DNA of 64,000 bases from Agelas oroides (taxonomy: Eukaryota; Porifera; Demospongiae; Agelasida; Agelasidae). The position numbers were made by a program, and so were the translations under genes. Below the pieces are notes generated by a model that ran no database searches, was not told where the DNA came from, and saw only the letters and a list, made by a program, of their open reading frames with translations. Position 1 is the stretch's first letter. Each line of letters starts with the position of its first letter. Below are positions 48,301 to 59,200 of this stretch, in pieces. The DNA lies in assembly GCA_949130485.1 (NCBI GenBank), contig OX422188.1:4849307-4913306 (forward strand), given 5' to 3'.

Positions 48301-51300
48301 GTAGAGTCTTGTTCCAATGTAGTAGAGTCAGATAGAGCCAAGTAGCTAGAGCCATGGTACAATGTAGTAGAGTCAGATAGAGCCAAGTAGAGCCACTATG
48401 ATGCTACATTGTAGTACTGTAGCGTCTGGTAGAGTAAAGTAGAGCCATGGTAGAGTGTAGTAGAGTCACGTAGAGCTAGGTATAGAGTCAAGTAGAGCCA
48501 AGCAGAGCCATTGTACGATGAAGTAGAGCCATGGTAGAGTGTAGTAGAGTCAGGTAGAGCCAAGTAGAGCCATGGTAGAATGTAGTAGAGTCAGGTAGAG
48601 CCAAGTTGAGCAATGGTACAATGTAGTAGAGTCAGGTAGAGCCAAGTAGATCAACGGTACAATGTAGTAGAGTCAAGTAGAGCCATGGTAGAATGTAGTA
48701 GAGTCAGGTAGAGCCAAGTAGAGCAACGGTACAATGTAGTAGAGTCAAGTAGAGCCATGGTAGAAGGTAGTAGAGTCAGGTAGAGCCAAGTTGAGCAATG
48801 TTACCACATAGTAAAAGTCAGGTACAGTCAAGTAGAGCTAACTAGAGCCATTGTACAATTAAGTAGAGTCAGGTTGAGCCAAGTAGAGTCTTGTTCCAAT
48901 GCAGTAGAGTCAGGTAGAGCCAAGTAGAGCAATGGTACAATGTAGTAGAGTCAAGTAGAGCCATGCGCTGGTACAATGTAGTAGAGTCAGGTAGAGCCAA
49001 GTAGAGCAACGGTACAATGTAGTATAGAGTCAAATAGAGCCATGGTACAATGTAGTAGAGTCAGGTAGAGCCAAGTAGAGCAACGGTACAATTTAGTAGG
49101 TTCAGACAGAGTCAAGTAGAGCCACTATGATGCTACATTGTAGTACTGTAGCGTCTGGTAGAGTAAAGTAGAGCCATGGTATAGTATAGTAGAGTCAGGT
49201 AGAGCCAAGTAGAGCCATATGGTAGAATGTAGTAGAGTCAGGTAGAGCCAAGTTGAGCAATGTTACCACGTAGTAAAAGTCAGGTAGAGTCAAGTAGAGC
49301 CATTGTAGAATGTAGTAGAGCCTTCTTGAGTAAAGTATACATGGTAGAGTGTAGTAGAGTCATGTAGAGCTAGGTATAGAGTCAAGTAGAGCCAAGCAGA
49401 GCCATTGTACGATGAAGTAGAGCCATGGTAGAGTGCTAGGTATATGGTCAAGTAGAGTCAACTAGAGCCATTGTACAATGAGGTAGAGTCAGGTTGAGCC
49501 AAGTAGAGTCTTGTTCCAATGTAGTAGAGTCAGATAGAGCCAAGTAGAGCCATGGTACAATGTAGTAGAGTCAAGTAGAGCCATGATACAATGTAGTAGA
49601 GTCAGGTAGAGCCAAGTAGAGCAACGGTACAATGTAGTATAGAGTCAAGTAGAGCCATGGTACAATGTAGTAGAGTCAGGTAGAGCCAAGTAGAGCAACG
49701 GTACAATTTAGTAGGTTCAGACAGAGTCAAGTAGAGCCACTATGATGCTACATTGTAGAACTGTAGCGTCTGGTAGAGTAAAGTAGAGCCACGGTAGAGT
49801 ATAGTAGAGTCAGGTAGAGCCAAGTTGAGCCATATGGTAGAATGTAGTAGAGTCAGGTAGAGCCAAGTTGAGCAATGTTACCACGTAGTAAAAGTCAGGT
49901 AGAGTCAAGTAGAGCCATTGTAGAATGTAGTAGAGCCTTCTTGAGTAAAGTATACATGGTAGAGTGTAGTAGAGTCACGTAGAGCTAGGTATAGAGTCAA
50001 GTGGAGCCAAGCAGAGCCATTGTACGATAAAGTAGAGCCATGGTAGAGTGCTAGGTATATGGTAAAGTAGAGCCAACTAGAGCCATTGTACAATGAGGTA
50101 GAGTCAGGTTGAGCCAAGTAGAGTCTTGTTCCAATGTAGTAGAGTCAGGTAGAGCCAAGTAGAGCGATGGTAAAATGTAGTAGAGTCAAGTAGAGCCATG
50201 GTACAATGTAGTAGAGTCAGGTAGAGCCATGTAGAGCAACGGTACAATGTAGTAGAGTCAAGTAGAGCCATGGTACAATGTAGTAGAGTCAGGTAGAGCC
50301 AAGTAGAGCAACGGTACAATATAGTACAGTCAAGTAGAGCCATGGTACAATGTAGTAGAGTCAGGTAGAGCCAAGTAGAGCAACGGTACAATTTAGTAGG
50401 TTCAGACAGAGTCAAGTAGAGCCACTATGATGCTACATTGTAGTACTGTAGCGTCTGGTAGAGTAAAGTAGAGCCATAGTAGTGTGTAGTAGAGTCAGGT
50501 AGAGCCAAGTAGAGCCATGATAGAATGTAGTAGAGTCAGGTAGAGCCAAGTTGAGCAATGTTACCACGTAGTAAAAGTCAGGTACACTCAAGTAGAGCCA
50601 TTGTAGAATGTAGTAGAGCCTTCTTGAGTAAAGTTACTTTACAATGTAGTGGATTCACGTAGAGCCAAGCAGACCCATTGTAGAATGTAGTTACATACTT
50701 AGTATACATGGTAGAGTGTAGTAGAGTCACGTAGAGCTAGGTATAGAGTCAAGTAGAGCCAAGCAGAGCCATTGTACAATGAAGTAGAGCCATGCATGGT
50801 AGAGTGTAGTAGGAGTCAAGTTGATCTAGGTATATGGTCAAGTAGAGCCAACTAGAGCCATTGTACAATGAGGTAGAGTCAGGTTGAGCCAAGTAGAGTC
50901 TTGTTCCAATGTAGTAGAGTCAGGTAGAGCCAAGTAGAGCAACGGTACAATGTAGTAGAGTCAAGTAGAGCCATGGTACAATGTAGTAGAGTCAGGTAGA
51001 GCCATGGTACAATGTAGTAGAGTCAGGTAGAGCCAAGTAGAGCAACGGTACAATTTAGTAGGTTCAGACAGAGTCAAGTAGAGCCACTATGATGCTACAT
51101 TGTAGTACTGTAGCGTCTGGTAGAGTAAAGTAGAGCCATGGTAGAGTGTAGTAGAGTCACGTAGAGCTAGGTATAGAGTCAAGTAGAGCCAAGCAGAGCC
51201 ATTGTACAATGAAGTAGAGCCATGGTAGAGTGCTAGGTATATGGTCAAGTAGAGCCAACTAGAGCCATTGTACAATGAGGTAGAGTCAGGTTGAGCCAAG

Positions 51301-51900
51301 TAGAGTCTTGTTCCAATGTAGTAGAGTCAGGTAGAGCCAAGTAGAGCGATGGTAAAATGTAGTAGAGTCAAGTAGAGCACTGGTACAATGTAGTAGAGTC
51401 AGGTAGAGCCAAGTAGAGCAACGGTACAATGTAGTATAGAGTCAAGTAGAGCCAGGTACAATGTAGTAGAGTCAGGTAGAGCCAAGTAGAGCAACGGTAC
51501 AATGTAGTATAAAGTCAAGTAGAGCCATGGTACAATGTAGTAGAGTCAGGTAGAGCCAAGTAGAGCAACGGTACAATTTAGTAGGTTCAGACAGAGTCAA
51601 GTAGAGCCACTATGATGCTACATTGTAGAACTGTAGCGTCTGGTAGAGTAAAGTAGAGCCATGGTAGAGTGTAGTAGAGTCAGGTAGAGCCAAGTAGAGC
51701 CATGGTAGAATGTAGTAGAGTCAGGTAGAGCCAAGTAGAGCAATGTTACCACGTAGTAAAAGTCAGGTAGAGTCAAGTAGAGCCATTGTAGAATGTAGTA
51801 GAGCCTTCTTGAGTAAAGTATACATGGTAGAGTGTAGTAGAGTCACGTAGAGCTAGGTATAGAGTCAAGTGGAGCCAAGCAGAGCCATTGTACAGTGAAG
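45400..51900. repeat. Satellite domain marked by a distinct monomer (CACTATGATGCTACATTG)
   Basis: The variant CACTATGATGCTACATTG followed by a CTGTAGCGTCTGG-type end recurs near 45418, 47220, 47273, 47829, 48404, 49126, 49738, 50421, 51081 and 51607. It is rare or absent outside this part of the array; a lone related monomer lies at 44724. Longer blocks also repeat, for example the ACTTAGTATACATGG segment at 48106 and 50697, and a 1182-bp spacing between similar blocks at 49905-50117 and 51087-51299. This part of the array expanded by duplication of kilobase blocks. Confidence 0.75.
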
Positions 51901-53713
51901 TAGAGTCAGGTTGAGCCAAGTAGAGTCTTGTTACAATGTAGTAGAGTCAGGTATAAAGCCAAGTAGAGTCATGGTACAATGTAGGAGAGTCAGGTAGAGC
52001 CAACTAGAGTAACGGTACAATGTAGTAGATTCAGAGAGATTCAAGTAGAGCCATGCTAAATTGCAGTAGCGTCTGGTAGAGTAAAGTAGAGCCATGGTAG
52101 GGTGTAAGTTGATGTAGGTATATAGTCAAGTAGAGCCAACTAGAGCCATTGTACAATGAAGTAGAGTCAGGTAGAGCCAAGTAGAGTCATGGTACAATGT
52201 AGTAGAGTCAAGTAGAGCCTTGGTACAATGTAGTGGAGTCAGGTAGAGCCAAGTAGACCCATTGTAGAATGTAGTAGGGTCAGGTAGAGTGAAGTAGAGC
52301 CAAGTAGAGCCATGGTACAATGTAGTAGAGTCTAGTAGAGTGAAGTAGAGCCTTGGTAGGATGTAGTTGAGTCAAGTATAGAGCTAAGCAGACCCATTGT
52401 ACAATGTAGTAGAGTCGGTAGAGTGAAGTAGAACCACGTAGAGCCATGGTACAATGTATTAGAGTCAGGTAGAGCCAAGTAGAGCAATGGTACAATGTGG
52501 TAGAGTCAAGTTGAGCCATGCTACAATGTAGTAAAGTCAAGGTAGAGTCAATTAAGTAGAGCCATGGTAGAGTGTAGTAGAGTCAAGTAGAGCCATGGTA
52601 CAATGCAATAGAGTCAAGTAGTGTAACGGTAGAATGTAGTAGAGTCAGGTAGAGGCAAGCAGAGCAACGGTATCATGTAGTAGGGTCAGGTAGAGTCAAG
52701 TAGAGTCACGGTACAATGTAGTAGAGTCTTGTAGAGTAAAGTAGAGCCAAGGTAGAGTGTAGTAGAGTCAAGTAGAGTACAATGTAGTAGAGTCAAGTAG
52801 ATCTAGGTAGAGCAACGGTACAATGGAGTAGGGTCAGGTAGAGCCATGGTACAATGTATAGTTGAGTCTTGTAGAATCAAGAAGAGCCCTAGCCTGGTAG
52901 TGTGTTGTAGAGTCAATTAGAGCCAAGTAGAGCAATCGTACAATGTAGTGGAGTCAAGTAGAGCCAAGCAGACCCATTGTACAATGTAGTAGAGTCAGGT
53001 AGAGTGACGTAGAGCCAAGTAGAGCCATGGTACAATGTAGTAGAGTCAGGTAGAGCTAATTAGAGTCATGCTACAATGTAGTATAGTCTAGTAGAGTGAA
53101 GTAGAGCCATGGTAGGATGTAGTTGAGTCAAGTAGAGCCAAGCACAGACATGGTACAATGTAGTAGAGTCAGGTAGACCCCAAGTAGATCCTCAGTACAA
53201 TGTAGTATAGTAAGTTAGAGCCAAGTAGAGCGATGGCAAAATGTAGTAGTGTCAGGTAGAACCGATTAGAGCCCCGTGGAATAGTGTTGTAGAGTCACGT
53301 AGAGCAAGTAAAGCAATGATACAATGCAATAGAATCAGGCAGAGCCAAGGAGAGCCGTGGTACAATGTAGCTGAGTCCGTTAAAGCCTAGTAGAGGCATG
53401 GTACAATGTTGTAGAGTCAGGTTGAGCCAAGTAGAGTCATGGTACAATGTGGTAAAGTCAGATAGAGACAAGTAGAGCCATGCTACAATGTAGTAAAGTC
53501 TGGTAGAGCCAAGTAGAGCCATGGTACATTGTTGTAGAGACAGGTAGAGCCAAGTAGAGTCATGCTACAATGTAGTAGAGACAGGTAGAGCCAAGGAGAG
53601 CCATGCTACAATGTAGTAGAGTCTGGTAGAGCCAAGGAAAGAGCCATGGTGCAATGTAGTAGAGTCAGGTACATCAAAGGAGAGCCATCATAGAATGTCG
53701 TAGAGTCAGGTAG

Positions 53714-53737
53714 TGTGTGTGTGTGTGTGTGTGTGTT
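53714..53737. repeat. GT microsatellite at the satellite boundary
   Basis: A (GT)n run begins directly where the last satellite monomer ends (AGAGTCAGGTAG then TGTGTG). Confidence 0.95.
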
Positions 53738-53806
53738 TGAGAGTCTTCCTGTTAAGGAGGGTGGCAGGGAACGTGTCCATTGCACTTGAGTCAGTGAAAA
53801 CAAGAT

Positions 53807-54181
53807 AGCGGGAAATTTTCGCTGGGTGCAAATTTTCGCGATTTTCGCGGACAGACCTGCTTCCGCGAAAATATAAACCGCGAAAAAATGAGCAAAGATG
53901 GAAATTGATGACGTCATTACGTGCGTACGTCGAGTACCCATGTGAACGAGATGGTTCTCTACAGTCTGTCTGCCCTCTAAATGGTTACTGTAAAGAAGAA
54001 TCAGCCTGCTACTGTGCAAAATACCAACGAAACCGTAAGAGACGGTCCAAAGATGTCGCATCAACCGGTAGGGGTGTGGTCAGAGCGTTTCGCGTTCCGC
54101 GAAAATAAAAACCGCGAAAATTTCTTCGGAGTAGTCAGGACGCTTTTTCGCGAAAATTTGCACCAGCGAAAATCTCCCGCT
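53807..54181. mobile_element. MITE with GCGGGAAATTTTCGC-type termini, TA flanks
   Basis: The left end GCGGGAAATTTTCGCTGG then TGCAAATTTTCGCG is mirrored at the right (CGCGAAAATTTGCACCAGCG then CCCGC), and both ends are flanked by TA. The interior has further TTCGCG/CGCGAAAA motifs around 53870 and 54090. The two 67-69 codon frames inside read through inverted repeats and are not supported. Tc1/mariner-like target choice is inferred. Confidence 0.85.
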
Positions 54182-54779
54182 ATACGGTAATTGATTTATC
54201 TCTAGTTCATGTTTGGAGGTGCTTGTTTGTGAGTGATATACTATACAGAGCTGAACTAGTTCCTATGTGAGTATCGTTTACTTTGCTGGTCATCAGGGGA
54301 GTTCCCAGTCTGGTCATCGCAGGTTTCGGCTCCTTTAAACTCCCTACCTGTGGATGCATGGCTACAGAACGGGCGGAGCCACTCCCATGTTTACATGGAG
54401 TCCAGCTCAGTCTGGTAGTTGGGACATGCTGCATGTGGGCTTGGAACATGTAGGCTCACTACTTGACCTTTAACTTGAATCTCTGAGAATCAAATGAGTA
54501 CTTGAACTTGTTTACAGACCACAGCAAAAAGAAAGTAGTAGCAATGCCAGAAGTATAGACTTATCTCTTAGGAAGGCAATGGATGCTGCTAGATTATTCT
54601 CTTTAGTTGGTCTCTCTTCTTTCTCTTCTACATGTGACTGACTTTTTCTCATGATGTCATAGGTAGGCTATGATTATGGTTGCTAATTAGTTGGGCGTCG
54701 ACCAATGATTGTTATCTACAAGTTGTGTGGCTTATCTAATTTTGGTTAGTGTTGTTATGTAGACTCAGACAGAGAGAGG

Positions 54780-54811
<32 letters not shown>

Positions 54812-54995
54812 TTGAGAAGGGGAGGGAGCTAGGTGTCTAGCACTGCCTACCCTGTGTACTTCTGTTATATATTTCCAGCCCCCCCTACTTCTTTTTGGTT
54901 GCATAAAAGTAGGGATGAGTCTGGGGCCAAGACTACCTCTATTAGAGGTACTGGTCGTCTGTCCAGATGTTATTACCTTTTCCTGCTTCTCCCAG
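54182..54995. other. No exon recognised; GT microsatellite at 54785-54811
   Basis: I looked for further ESCRT-III exons (basic alpha-1 helix, LDELGL-type linker) before the terminal exon at 54996 and found none. The stretch ends in a C/T-rich tract (TTTTCCTGCTTCTCCCAG) that makes a good acceptor. Confidence 0.45.
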
Positions 54996-55079
54996 AAAAA
55001 GGCGGTGGCAGCGGGAGGGGATACTGATGATCTGCAGGCTAGACTGGACAATCTGAGAAGGGAAATGATGACTGAATGA
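54996..55079 (+). CDS. Orphan terminal exon resembling the CHMP2A (ESCRT-III) C-terminus
   Basis: After the acceptor at 54995 the frame reads a short Lys/Ala/Gly segment and then DTDDLQARLDNLRREMMTE and TGA. LQARLDNLRR fits the MIT-interacting motif (LxxRLxxLR) at the end of CHMP1/2/3-type ESCRT-III proteins, which recruits VPS4, and an Ala-rich linker ending in DLEERLKNLRR is typical of CHMP2A. An ATTAAA lies 45 bp after the stop. The remaining exons are not visible: the 23-kb satellite lies upstream, so they would need a very long intron, or this exon is a stranded duplicate. The identification rests on fewer than 20 residues and is tentative. Confidence 0.4.
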   Translation, partial: KKAVAAGGDTDDLQARLDNLRREMMTE

Positions 55080-55123
55080 AGTGCCACAGCTCTTGTCATT
55101 AGTACATGACTTACGGTAGTAAA

Positions 55124-55129
55124 ATTAAA
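55124..55129 (+). promoter_or_regulatory. Candidate poly(A) signal after the orphan exon
   Basis: ATTAAA, the commonest variant of AATAAA, lies 45 bp after the TGA at 55079, in AT-rich sequence. Confidence 0.4.
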
Positions 55130-55587
55130 GCAATGTCATGTATTTAGCACCTGCATTTCTGGTCAGTATAGAGAATGTTTATGTACATGCAATTATTGTT
55201 ATTCATCAAGTGTAGAGGCCATGCCGTACCGCGCGAAGCGCGGCGGCGAATTTTTTCAAAGTGTGCACCTTTAGACTGCAAAATTAAAGCCTTTTTTTTC
55301 AAGGGTATAAGCCTTCAGACCTTCCCAACCATCCAGTAAAATATTTGGAAAACAGTAAGTTTATACGTATACTGACTTCGTCGTCGTTCCCAGGATACCG
55401 CCCAGCTTTCGTCGCTTGTAGTAGTCTCTGTGAAAATGTATATTAGCTTTGTACCAAGCCATCTCACCGCCAGGATTTCGATCGCTTTATAGTGTACTTT
55501 AAATGTACGCATGTAACTTATTTTAGCGATAATGACTCTGATCGCTAAAATCGATAAATTTAGTACGCGCAATTAAAGGTAACAGTA

Positions 55588-56203
55588 TAGTAACTAGCAG
55601 GTTATGAATATTAATTTGCGGCCTGAAAAGTGTAGCGGGCAAAGCCGCTACGGCCGCTACGGTTCCTATGCCACTGCTTTATATTGTGTTCTGCAATTTT
55701 GTGAAGATTTATTATTGGCACTGGTATGCCAACGTTGATATTCATTTAAGAGGTTGCATGCGTCAGCCCCGCCCATTTTAACGATATAGGGACGTCGGAC
55801 TGTCGTGTGACGGTATTGTTATAGCTGGCTGGTGTTCGGTGCTGCAAATTTACTTCAGTGAAAATGCTGGCCTTCAAAGCTACTTTCCTGGCAACGTTTG
55901 TTTTGCACTTTGCTTTGGTAAGCTGATCTTTCATTAGTCTCGCAAGCCGCACCCTAGCTTTTCGTCGCCTACAGTAATGTACTGCAAGCGACGAAAAGTA
56001 AGTTGGAGAGGAGGTGGGCGACGTATTATAATAGTGCAGTGCACTCTGACACAAACATGTTCCGTAGTTTATTAGCTCAGCTAGCTAGACTCTCCTGTGA
56101 GTTGCTAATTTATTATGCACCTATCAGTGGTATGTCCTACTTCCAGTACCTGGGGCTTGGTGGTGGAAAAGAGGGGAATTGACATGTCCTAATGGAACAA
56201 GCC
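55588..56203. repeat. Duplicated segment, copy 1 (also 63385-64000)
   Basis: This 616-bp stretch recurs at a constant offset of 7797 bp up to the window end, with no indel and no mismatch noticed by eye. It carries the promoter-proximal region, first exon and part of intron 1 of the choice-of-anchor B gene. It also holds a small inverted repeat (TTTTCGTCGC about 55960, GCGACGAAAA about 55987) and AGCCGCTACGGCCGCTAC (55643-55660). Confidence 0.95.
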
Positions 56204-59200
56204 CCCATACCTGGGGCACAATCCTGCGTACCACTCCCCAATATATCCCTTACAAATACCCCATATCTCCCTGTTGTGCACAGTGTGTGACAAGGAGATA
56301 TGGGTATCTGTGGAATTCACAAAGAATTTCCAAAGACATTTTTAACACAACAAAAGAGAATATATATGCAATTTGAGTGGATTGGGACAATCCCGACTAA
56401 GTACCAACCCCTCGGGGAAGATTCCGAAGACAAATCCCCCTCCTTTCTCCAACATCCGTCCCAGGTATACAAGGTGGGCGCATACCATTGATAGGTGCAT
56501 TATTACTCTATGAAAACCAAAGGCTGAAAAGAATCAGTAGTGAGCTACAGGCTGTGCATGTACACGTGCTCATAGCCTATGGAAACATATGCACTTCCAG
56601 CTGAATCCATAGCTATGTCCTCCTTTTATACTATGAAACTCCGAGGTAACCACCATAAATTTATTATCTGAAAAGTTATTCCCTAACTCCTAGCTGCCTG
56701 CGGCTAAATCTAACTATTAATAATCAAGACACCATATAATATTTCTAATCCCTTACAGGGAGGGAGCTCAAACAATACCACCAAGCAGTACAACATCTGC
56801 AAGAAGACAGGTAAGTGCACTGCTTGGATCTGCACACAACTGAGCAAAGTCCTTCCTTCTTAAAATTCTGTTTCTGCCAAATTTCTACAAGACAAAGGTT
56901 ATGTGCAGTCCAACAAAAATTTGTCTTGCTGGTGGGAGTACGTAGAATTGAGTAATGACAGGTTGGGTAGGTTGGAAACACCAGAGCCAATGGCAAGAAC
57001 AGCACTGCTCTAGGAGAAGACAATTTGATCGAGGACTGAAATTTTAGTAACTTACCACAACCAAGCATATGGTTGATTGTTCATTGAATGTAGCTAATTG
57101 GCAAAATAGTATGTGCAAACCATGCTGTAACATCTAAAAACACTCACCTGTGTTGCCACACCTCTCAGTCAGTACTAAGGGAAGAAACACCTGCCAATTT
57201 TAGGTATATTCATAGTAATTCCTGATGTATAGTAATCTGTGATGAAGTGCACATTACAAATACCATGAAGAGACAGTGGTTGTGAGAGGTTTGCTTTGAT
57301 ATTGAAGACTTATTGCATAAGGCAACCAGAGAGGCAGCTGCCCAGTTCATCTTACAACCACAATACACTGACAACCCTCAGAACATCTGTGAAGGAGTCA
57401 TTACAAATGCACTTCAAAGTTGCAGTAAGGAACTTTCATGCTCTTAACATAACCAGGTGAGGGAATTACAGGTTTTCACTATATTGTGGTTGTAAGATGA
57501 ACTGGGCAGCTGCTGTTGGGCTGCCTTATGCAACGACAATATGCTGCACAGTTGCATGTACATTACACATTATTTATGTTACACACTTTGTTACATGGAC
57601 ATTTCACACACATTTACAAACATTCATGCACAGATGAGGCAGCCCACATGCCATTTGTGATGGAACTGAAGCTGGAGGAGCACAAGAAGTGTGTTACTGA
57701 GCACCGCTGCCCCACAGTGGCTCCTGCACTAGCCTTCACTAAATGTGACAATGGCAAAGCTGATGTCTATGAGTGCAGCAACATTGATCTCCTCTCGTTT
57801 GTCCCTCTGAAGGATCTGGGCAGTAATGGTGATGGGAATGACATCTGGGGATGGACTGATCCTGAAACCAAGCAGGAAATTGCGATAGTTGGGTGTGCCG
57901 ATGGGACTTCATTTGTGGATGTGACTGAGCCTACAGCACCACAGGTTCTTGGGTTTCTACCCACCCACACATCCTCCAGCCTCTGGAGGGACTTGAAGGT
58001 GAGGAGGCACACTCAGGTATGTGCTAGACATCCTGTGGGCACTGGAGGTGTGGCCCATTTCCCATAAAAGGAAGTCTGCCAATATCTAGGCAAATGACTA
58101 GACAAGATCACAGCAATCATGGATCGATTGCCGACTGTATCTGTTTCCTGTTCTTGAAAAGGAATGTGCCACACCTCCAGATGTCAATTAGTCTTGTTTC
58201 CAGGCTTTCTTCCCACACTAAGAGCCTGGGAATGAGTGTAGTTGTCCATCTGGTGTCCAGATACATTACTGCACATACCATATATAGAGTACATACCAAG
58301 CACCCACCATGAATCAAGCACTCACCCCCTATTTAATCTATGGACATTAAAATAAAAACTAGCAAGTAAATGTGGCCTCTCAATAATACATATACATGAA
58401 TCAGCAAAATATTTTGAGGGGTATGTACATTAGTTCACACTATGGATTGGTAGGCAAGATCACAGCAATGATGGATCGATTGCCCTTGTTCTTGAAAAGC
58501 TGTGAACATGGAACATGGTACAAGGATTGGGAGGGAGAGAGACTCTAAGCCTAAGAACCTTTAGAGCTTGAACATTTGCACATCACAAGTGGGTGAGTAC
58601 TACATGTGGTTTACATATCCACCCCTCGTTTTTATACATGTACAGCACACAGTAATGTATGCCACCACTATGTTTCACTATACATCTTCTCCTCATTTAA
58701 AAAAGGTTTTTATTTGTACCTAATATCTTTCCTGATCTCCGGGGGAGGGGGGGGGGGGGGGGGGGGGGTGCGGCGAGTGCGAAGCGCGAGGTGCAGAGGC
58801 TCAGTTATTTTTCTTTCCTGATCTCCAGGGGGGGAGGAACACATAGTTTACCTGGGATGCAACAGGTGAGACGTAAACATGACTTTTGCCCCACAATCAA
58901 GTGGTAGCTTTGATCTGCGAATCACAATCTAGGATTATAGGGTTAATATTGCAAGTGGCAGAAGGTGGGTTGGGAGCTAGTACCAGCCTCGTACCCAGGC
59001 CGTTTGTTTAATGAGTGGCCTGAGTACGAGGCTAAGCTAGTACATGTACATATTACTAGCCTTGTTCCCAGGCCTTGTGCGTGTTCGTCGCTTGCAGTAC
59101 AAAATTTGCGAATTTTGTACTGCAAGCGGCAAATGCGTGCAAGGCCTGGGAATGAGGCTAATTGTATTACTACGTAATGAATATTTTCATATCTGCACAG

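Larger units (their letters stand above)
30752..53714. repeat. Modular 31/41-bp satellite array, about 23 kb
   Basis: The array is built from a 10-bp module, (A/G)GTAGAG(T/C)CA, used two or three times and closed by an 11-bp module, (T/C)GGTACAATGT, giving monomers of about 31 or 41 bp (a 31+41 pair is 72 bp). Divergence between monomers is moderate, with many local duplications. Orientation is constant except 34749-36750, which is inverted. Non-satellite inserts lie at 31541-31852, 34318-34748, 35665-36095 and 40796-41223. The plus strand is rich in TAG stops; the minus strand shows frames of up to about 158 codons reading STWLYLTLLHCTMALLDST-like repeats, which I judge incidental. No gene was recognised inside. 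Confidence 0.95.

Noticed and set aside
30752..53714. Many minus-strand frames (60-158 codons) reading STWLYLTLLHCT repeats
   Set aside because: The 72-bp monomer pair is a multiple of three and the TAG-rich motif lies on the other strand, so open frames arise by composition. Stops and shifts are scattered at random.
55746..56054. 102-codon minus-strand frame, identical at 63543-63851
   Set aside because: Identity comes from the 7797-bp duplication. It overlaps exon 1 of the anchor-B gene on the opposite strand and has no recognised domain.
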